The translations under genes and the position numbers were made by a program. Shown here in pieces: positions 58,830 through 64,000 of a stretch of DNA of 64,000 nucleotides. Source of the stretch: Allodiplogaster sudhausi (Eukaryota; Nematoda; Chromadorea; Rhabditida; Diplogasteridae); the NCBI GenBank assembly GCA_945643635.1, contig CALZFC010000078.1:312501-376500 (forward strand), read 5' to 3'. Position 1 is the first letter of the stretch; every line of letters begins with the position of its first letter. The notes beneath the pieces were generated by a model. The model saw nothing but the letters and a program-made list of their open reading frames with translations. It ran no database searches and was not told the DNA's origin.

Positions 58830-60160
58830 CACACAGAAAAGGGAGTTACGTGGAGCGTAACTTTCGACCTTCACTTATAAGCGGTTCTAATGCTCCGGAA
58901 CAATTTAAGTGGTTCTGGACGTTGCTTACAAAGTGGATACCCACAAGATATGTGGGGCGTAACTTATGTGCATGAAAAAAGTTACGTTCTCGCGTCGCCG
59001 ACGGCTGCGTGATCAATCGCGCAAGATATGTGGGGCGTAACTTATACGTCGATGCAAAAAAGTTACGTCTCTCATTTTTTCGGCCAGGCGATTGAATTTT
59101 ATGTATGTTGTTTTTATGTATATTTATCAAATAAAATACTTATTATAATAAAATATGAACAAAACCTAATTATAAATATTACAAAAGTGCATAGACCTGA
59201 CCTGTGATTGTCCGATGTCGCTGAGCCGTCTCGTTGGGATCTGGAAGTAGAGGGAGAGAGAGAGAGAAAGACATTTTCACCCGACCGGCACCGAACCCAA
59301 CCCCCCAGCCCCATGCGCGCAACCCACTACCACCGCACCATTTCACCACCCGGAGGTTGACACTTGATTAGCGCCCATGTGTCTGCTCAATTGGTTCAGT
59401 GCAGTGCTCGCCTAGCCTGGATGATGAACATCCGTTATAGGATTAACTTCTTAAAACGTGCAAAAAAGAGGGAACAGTCACAGGAAAGGGTTAAAATGCA
59501 CAACAAATGGGTGCATTCGCCTCAACAACGGGGACTTTCAGACAAACAACTGTAAATTTACAGCAAATTTCTAAAATCACTTTTCGGAATTAGTTTTATT
59601 CAACATTTCTCTTAAAGAGAAATTGCAATTAAAACGCGACTGACTGACGCTTTTATTTCAAGACAATTACAATCGTAGAGAAACAGCTGAAAAAGAAAAA
59701 AAAATTACGAAATAATGTACATTTTATTATGTTGCACGAAAACAAAATAATGTAAAATATGAAAAAGTGCACAAAAAGTTTTTTCGAGCACTTTTGCTCG
59801 CATGTGAATGTGAACCCGAAAGTGTCGCAGCTCGACGTTGCCTAACTTGCCAGATCGGACGAGATGGCTACTTCGTGACGAGATCGTAACTTTTGTTTCA
59901 TGCAGATAAGTTACGCTCCACGTATCTTGCTTTTCTTAGTGGAGTGGAGCGGATTCGCTCAATCATAACTTTTTTTGTGTTGGCTCGTCGTAAGTATAAC
60001 CCCTCGTATCTTTCAGGGGTCCACTGAAAAAGTTATGCTTTGTTTCTTAGGAGGAGACGACGACGTGGAGGGCGAACACTTGACAAGTGTTTCTCCACGT
60101 AACTTACCCACGATACATTGCTAGAATAACTTATTTTGAGCGTAACTTTTTTTCTGTGTG
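58830..60160. mobile_element. TA-flanked inverted-repeat element with GTAACTT motif arrays
   Basis: Starts CACACAGAAAAGGGAGTTAC and ends with the mirror (GTAACTTTTTTTCTGTGTG), with TA on both sides (58828-58829 and 60161-60162). AAGTTACG/CGTAACTT motifs recur many times in both halves. At 58930-59070 a tandem pair of ~95-bp units contains AAGATATGTGGGGCGTAACT. Inside are a tRNA-like SINE segment (59200-59350) and a 5S-like segment (59831-59890). No transposase. Confidence 0.8.
59831..59890 (-). ncRNA. 5S rRNA-derived segment
   Basis: On the minus strand, GTCCGATCTGGCAAGTTAGG and CAACGTCGAG closely match the 5S rRNA region that includes the internal box A. The preceding bases (GTTACGATCTCGTCACG...GCCATCTC) align more loosely with the 5S 5' end. 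The 3' half of 5S is absent. It is probably a 5S-derived head inside a mobile element, not a functional rRNA gene. Confidence 0.6.
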
Positions 60161-60162
60161 TA

Positions 60163-60980
60163 TAAGGATAACTGAGAATGAGCAATCAAGAGAATATGCA
60201 ATAATCTACATAGCTTTATATGATGAAAGCAATAAATGAACATTAACGCTCTTGACAATTTGTATCCATCTGTATATCTAATATGCCATGTTGACAAAAG
60301 TACATTACTAAGTTTATATGCGAAGGGCTTCAAGTCGCCATCTTTTATGTCATGAAGGAAGCGGACTTTATGCAAAATGGTGAACGCCCTGCTAACCAAC
60401 TCGAAAAGGGCACACGGCCAGAATCTTTGTGGAATACAAATGGATTCTCTGTAGTATTCCATGAATCTGATGTTCTTTTTTATGCTGTTGATTGATTCCA
60501 GAGAGAAAGGATCTGTGAAGCTGAATAAGATTTAAGAAACAAATGTATGCAGCAGTGCCGAAAAGTGTCACTCTACAAACCTTTGAACGAAACGGATGAA
60601 ACTAAACACTTTCTCAATGCTCCCGTTCAATTCCCATTCCGACATCACTTTATTTTTGTGGAAGAAAGCGTGCTACATTCAGTATTTGGGTACAGCTCAT
60701 TTCTCACGTGCTTACAATGTTTTCTGTACATCACATGCCAGTAGCTTCCATGTGTCAGCCTTCCTCCCCCTTCTTCACTAATTGTGAGAGCATGACGATG
60801 GATCACGTTCACAAAGGACATTCAGCGTCCAACTCCATGAAAGAGCTTCCTATTTCTTATGAATCTGTCCTGTTCAGAGATGACCTTTTAATCTAACATA
60901 GTTAGCATAGCCTAAATGGACAATCATAGAAGCCATTTCGGTTCTATCTCAATCACAAGTCAATAGTGCATATACATCTG
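60163..60980. other. Intergenic
   Basis: Open frames on both strands (60121-60462 minus, 60547-60896 plus) show no recognisable motif and overlap each other or the element end. Confidence 0.35.
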
Positions 60981-61574
60981 TGGTGCTATTAATCTAGGAA
61001 GAAAGAAAGCTGAACTCGACTTTTTTGTCTGTAACTTTTTTCAGAGTTGAGTTCAACTCTTAATACAATCGCGTCTAGTTTTCTTATAGAATTCCAATGC
61101 ATACCTCAAACTTGGGTAATTAAACCGGCTCAGTGCAGCAAGGATCCCAAAGGTTCGGCAGCAACCGATGTCGGGCGGGTTTTTCATAGCATGCTCATAG
61201 GCCGAGGCTGGGACTAATAGACGAAAACGGAGGCATCGAGACAGGATGTCTCATTTTCACTGGCATTTTGAGGTCAACCTTTTTCTCGGCGAGAGAGTAC
61301 ACAAAAATGAGAGACCAAACGGAGCAATGATTTATAGATTCCTTTTCCCTCTCTCGTCTTCCACACTCTTGCTGTTAGAAAAAGAGTTGACCATTATGTT
61401 GACCACTTTTTGGCTGAGCTTGCTTTTTAAAGATGGGATCTTTTTGGAGCAAGTTGGGCCCATCTTTCTTCTTTTCCATACTAATCATCTCTTTTCAGAG
61501 TTCACCCTCAATCTTTTTTGTTAAAAAGTTGAGCTCAACTTTCGCCCCGTTTTCTTCCTAGATTAATAGCACCA
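60981..61574. mobile_element. 594-bp inverted-repeat element carrying SL1
   Basis: The ends are perfect inverted repeats of at least 20 bp (GGTGCTATTAATCTAGGAAG...), with CTG on both sides (60978-60980 and 61575-61577) as a likely 3-bp target duplication. Next to each end a GTTGAGTTCAACT-type palindrome recurs (61046, 61529). The interior holds the SL1 sequence and no transposase. Confidence 0.8.
61030..61126 (-). ncRNA. SL1 spliced-leader RNA gene fragment
   Basis: Minus strand 61126-61105 is an exact 22-nt match to the nematode SL1 leader (GGTTTAATTACCC then AAGTTTGAG). It is followed at once by the splice donor GT (GTATGCATTGGAA), as in a genuine SL RNA gene rather than a trans-spliced cDNA. 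I could not find an Sm site or the 3' stem-loop within the next ~75 bases, so the copy is probably truncated. Confidence 0.8.
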
Positions 61575-61577
61575 CTG

Positions 61578-64000
61578 CATTTGCCTTTTGCCTTGGTCGA
61601 TCCCTTTCTGAAGCAATTGGCAGCAATTTATAGCTAGAAAGTAAAATAGCATCAAGCATCAGGTAATCTAGTGCATACTGATGATTGTAAATAAAAATGA
61701 ACGATCAGCATCTGCAGCTATCAACAAGCATGATGTAACGACGCATTCTTTATCATGATGTAACGACGCATTCTTCCAGAACGCGAACGTTTTCAAAGCT
61801 CGCAAAAGCCAGATTTAAAATTGGCGAACTACAAATTTTCCTGTCTCCTTTCACTTTCGCTTTTTTCTCTAGTCATATTTCTGTAATTCTGTGACATACG
61901 TACTTTTTTCTTACTTTAAGACGAGCTTGCGGCGCTGACCTTTGCAAGATTTACTATTAGCAAAGGCTACAAATTTATAAAAGCTGGGCTTTAGGACAAG
62001 TGGTGACAACTCCATTTTTCATATCTGGTTTTCACATTAAAAAAAAGAAGTCATCTGTGGTTATGATACAGACAGTTACATGTATTATATCCTGTTGATA
62101 TGACTATAAAATTGCAAATTAGTTATCAGTAAACAGGTCACATCGAAGACTTCTTGTCACCCAATATCTCATGTTTACTTTCTCCTTAAGCCAAACACTT
62201 ATAAATTGAAAAAAAACTTCATAATTTGTTTACGGACGAAACCTTGGCAGCAGACGAGTGAAACCCTTTTATTGTGCTCCTAGGATTTCTCGTTCGTCAT
62301 ATTCCTACCCATCTGCTGCCACAGCTTTGTGAATAATTTATGATAATTATGTAAGTCTCCGATACAATCTCCATTCCGCTTCTTTTCAGTTGGAAGGATG
62401 GCTGCAATGGTCGAGAAATATATTTCAAGCAACCTTTCCTGAGTGATAACTAAAACTGGTAATCCTCCAAAGGACAAGCGGCTTGGCGGCATACGGAAAT
62501 GCCGATGAGGAGGACATTCTGACAATTGTATGTTCTAAATCTCTTGACATTATATTTAAGTAAGGCTGGCAGACGGTAACTCACCGCTGTACTACTTGAA
62601 CCTTCGAGATCTGATAATCCGGATCTTTTAGTTACAAATAAATATTTCAGCCGGATACTTGATGCTAACGAGCGAAATTCTCATATATTTCCCTCTGTGT
62701 GAAGAATAGTAAAAAAATGCACTTGTGCTGGACTCCTTGAAGTTTCTTGTCATCATTCCATCCTCGTCTTCTTTTTAGTCTAGAATAAATAATAATGACA
62801 CACGATATATTGTACTTGAAAACCCCGCCTCCTTCATCCGTAGCAAAGTTTCAGCAAGTCCAGTTATTTATCTTACATTAGTCTTATCGGACTTGGGGCG
62901 GTTCTTCGTGTTTTTTTTCATTTCCTCTGTAAAGTGGAAATCCGATAAACTTAGGAGACATTTACGATAGTACTTGAGAGGCTGCGTTGCCGCGGTTGGT
63001 TTTTAATTGATACATGCAACTTTGTCCTTCGAAAAGATTATACTTTCATACATACCTCATGAAAAGCCGCCATCTTCCTCGCTTGCGCTAGCAAACGGAT
63101 CCGACAGGTCGAGGCATTCTCTCTCTTTCTCTCGTTCTTCCTATCTCTCTTTCCTTTTTCATCTTTTTCTCTTTCTCTCTTCCCTATTTCTCTCTTTCTT
63201 TTTTTCTCAATTTTTCTGTTTCATTCTTTCTCCCTTTCTCTAACCCACCTTTTCTTTCCTTTTATTAATTTCCTTTTCTCTTTCTCTCCTTCACTCTGTT
63301 TGCCTCTTTTCAGAAGGTAGTCTTCCAGAGCACTGTCAATAAACTGATCGGATCGCAGCCAGTTACAACAACTGCTGCTTCTCAAACTTGAAAGGTATCA
63401 ACGGACGTGTTTATTATAAAAACATAATTTTCTTGCTCTTACAATCTATCCTTTCTTTTCGATTAGTCTATTTCCATTTTCCTTTCCGATTCTCTGTCTC
63501 TTTCGATGTTTTCTCTTTCTATCTATATCAGGTTTCTTTCGTTGAAGTTCTTGTTCTTTTTCCAATCCGTTTCTTTTCAGAACGTAATATGCCGTAGCCC
63601 GCTCGTATACACAACTGATTCTGCCGCTTGGATGGCATAAACAAAGTATAAACATGCACATATTTACATATATAATTGATATTTGAACAATATTTGTTCC
63701 CCCAAAAATTAGCTTAATCAACCAGATCAATATTTCTTCTTTCTAGATGCCAATTATTTCATCATGGACAACTTGAATTGTTCTATTACAATAGTTAGCT
63801 CTTACTTTAATCTTTATTGCGTCTTTTTTGTTAATAGTATGTACTAATAAAGGCCATTCTAGAAAATTAAAATAATTAAACAAAAGGAGAAATAGTTTCC
63901 ACGACAATCATTCGACAGAATACGATGCAACTAGTCATAAATTTAAAGGAGTCACACTGAATCTTGAATTCGGGCCGTTTGCCTGACACAAGATTGAGGG
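61578..64000. other. Non-coding tail of the window
   Basis: No gene recognised. A 25-bp direct repeat (ATGATGTAACGACGCATTCT) is at 61731 and 61756. Long TC-rich tracts lie at 63115-63310 and 63440-63590. Confidence 0.4.

Noticed and set aside
60121..60462. 113-aa minus-strand frame (MEYYRESICIPQRF...)
   Set aside because: Runs into the terminal repeat of the 58.8-60.2 kb element. No splice context, motif or paralogue.
63007..63597. Phe/Ser/Leu-rich frames
   Set aside because: TC-rich low complexity; hydrophobicity is a by-product of TTC/TCT codons.
1..64000. CRISPR arrays, operons, prophage or other prokaryotic systems
   Set aside because: No regularly spaced identical repeats with unique spacers, no ribosome-binding sites and no long uninterrupted genes. 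Spliced exons and SL1 show a nematode nuclear genome.

Overview
The window is nuclear DNA from a nematode. Evidence: an exact 22-nt match to the nematode SL1 spliced leader (minus strand, 61105-61126, followed directly by GT), short spliced exons with AG acceptors, and lineage-typical secreted families built from small Cys modules joined by long Thr/Pro (mucin-like) stretches. It is AT-rich and repeat-rich. There is no operon, CRISPR array or prokaryotic signal. Genes below are hand-assembled exon models: splice sites were read by eye and checked for phase. None is confirmed by transcripts or database search.

Layout. (1) 0-18 kb: an array of one secreted family ('family A'). Its architecture is signal peptide / PAN-like Cys module / Thr-rich stalk / Cys module 2 / C-terminal module ending KCCW. 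Copies at 178-2173 and 16193-17754 look intact. 4936-6589 lacks a start exon, 10478-13270 is a divergent form with a frameshifted tail, and remnants lie at 8.1-8.8, 14.4-14.7 and 18.4 kb. (2) 19-36 kb: the related six-exon 'family H' on the minus strand (19120-20536 and 34482-36293, both open throughout), plus decayed copies at 22.2, 23.8, 24.5, 25.9 and 29.3-31.4 kb. Between them, 25.1-28.8 kb is a satellite-bounded patchwork carrying fragments of cytochrome c oxidase subunit 6A and an HSP110-like protein. (3) 36.8-53.5 kb: a second, modular secreted family (exons a-b-c-d-e repeated). One copy (39.85-37.3 kb) is split by a Tc1/mariner-type fold-back element. Two other copies share a 10.3-kb imperfect palindrome (41731-52071) with 3.6-kb arms. 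The right arm is interrupted by a 2.73-kb terminal-inverted-repeat element. (4) 53.5-64 kb: a GC-rich, Ser/Ala-rich gene (54.7-55.6 kb), then mostly non-autonomous elements. One has paired tRNA-like segments (56.0-57.0 kb), one holds a 5S-rRNA-like segment (58.8-60.2 kb), and one holds the SL1 sequence (61.0-61.6 kb).

How it fits together: the proteins look secreted or surface-displayed (signal peptides, Cys-rich modules, O-glycosylation-type Thr/Pro stalks). The locus evolves by local duplication, inverted duplication and transposon insertion, so intact genes sit beside copies at every stage of decay. The most notable structures are the palindrome whose breakpoints fall inside exons, the exon-splitting insertion with a clean TA duplication, the chimeric tail of the 19-20 kb gene, and the elements carrying 5S, SL1 and tRNA-like sequence.
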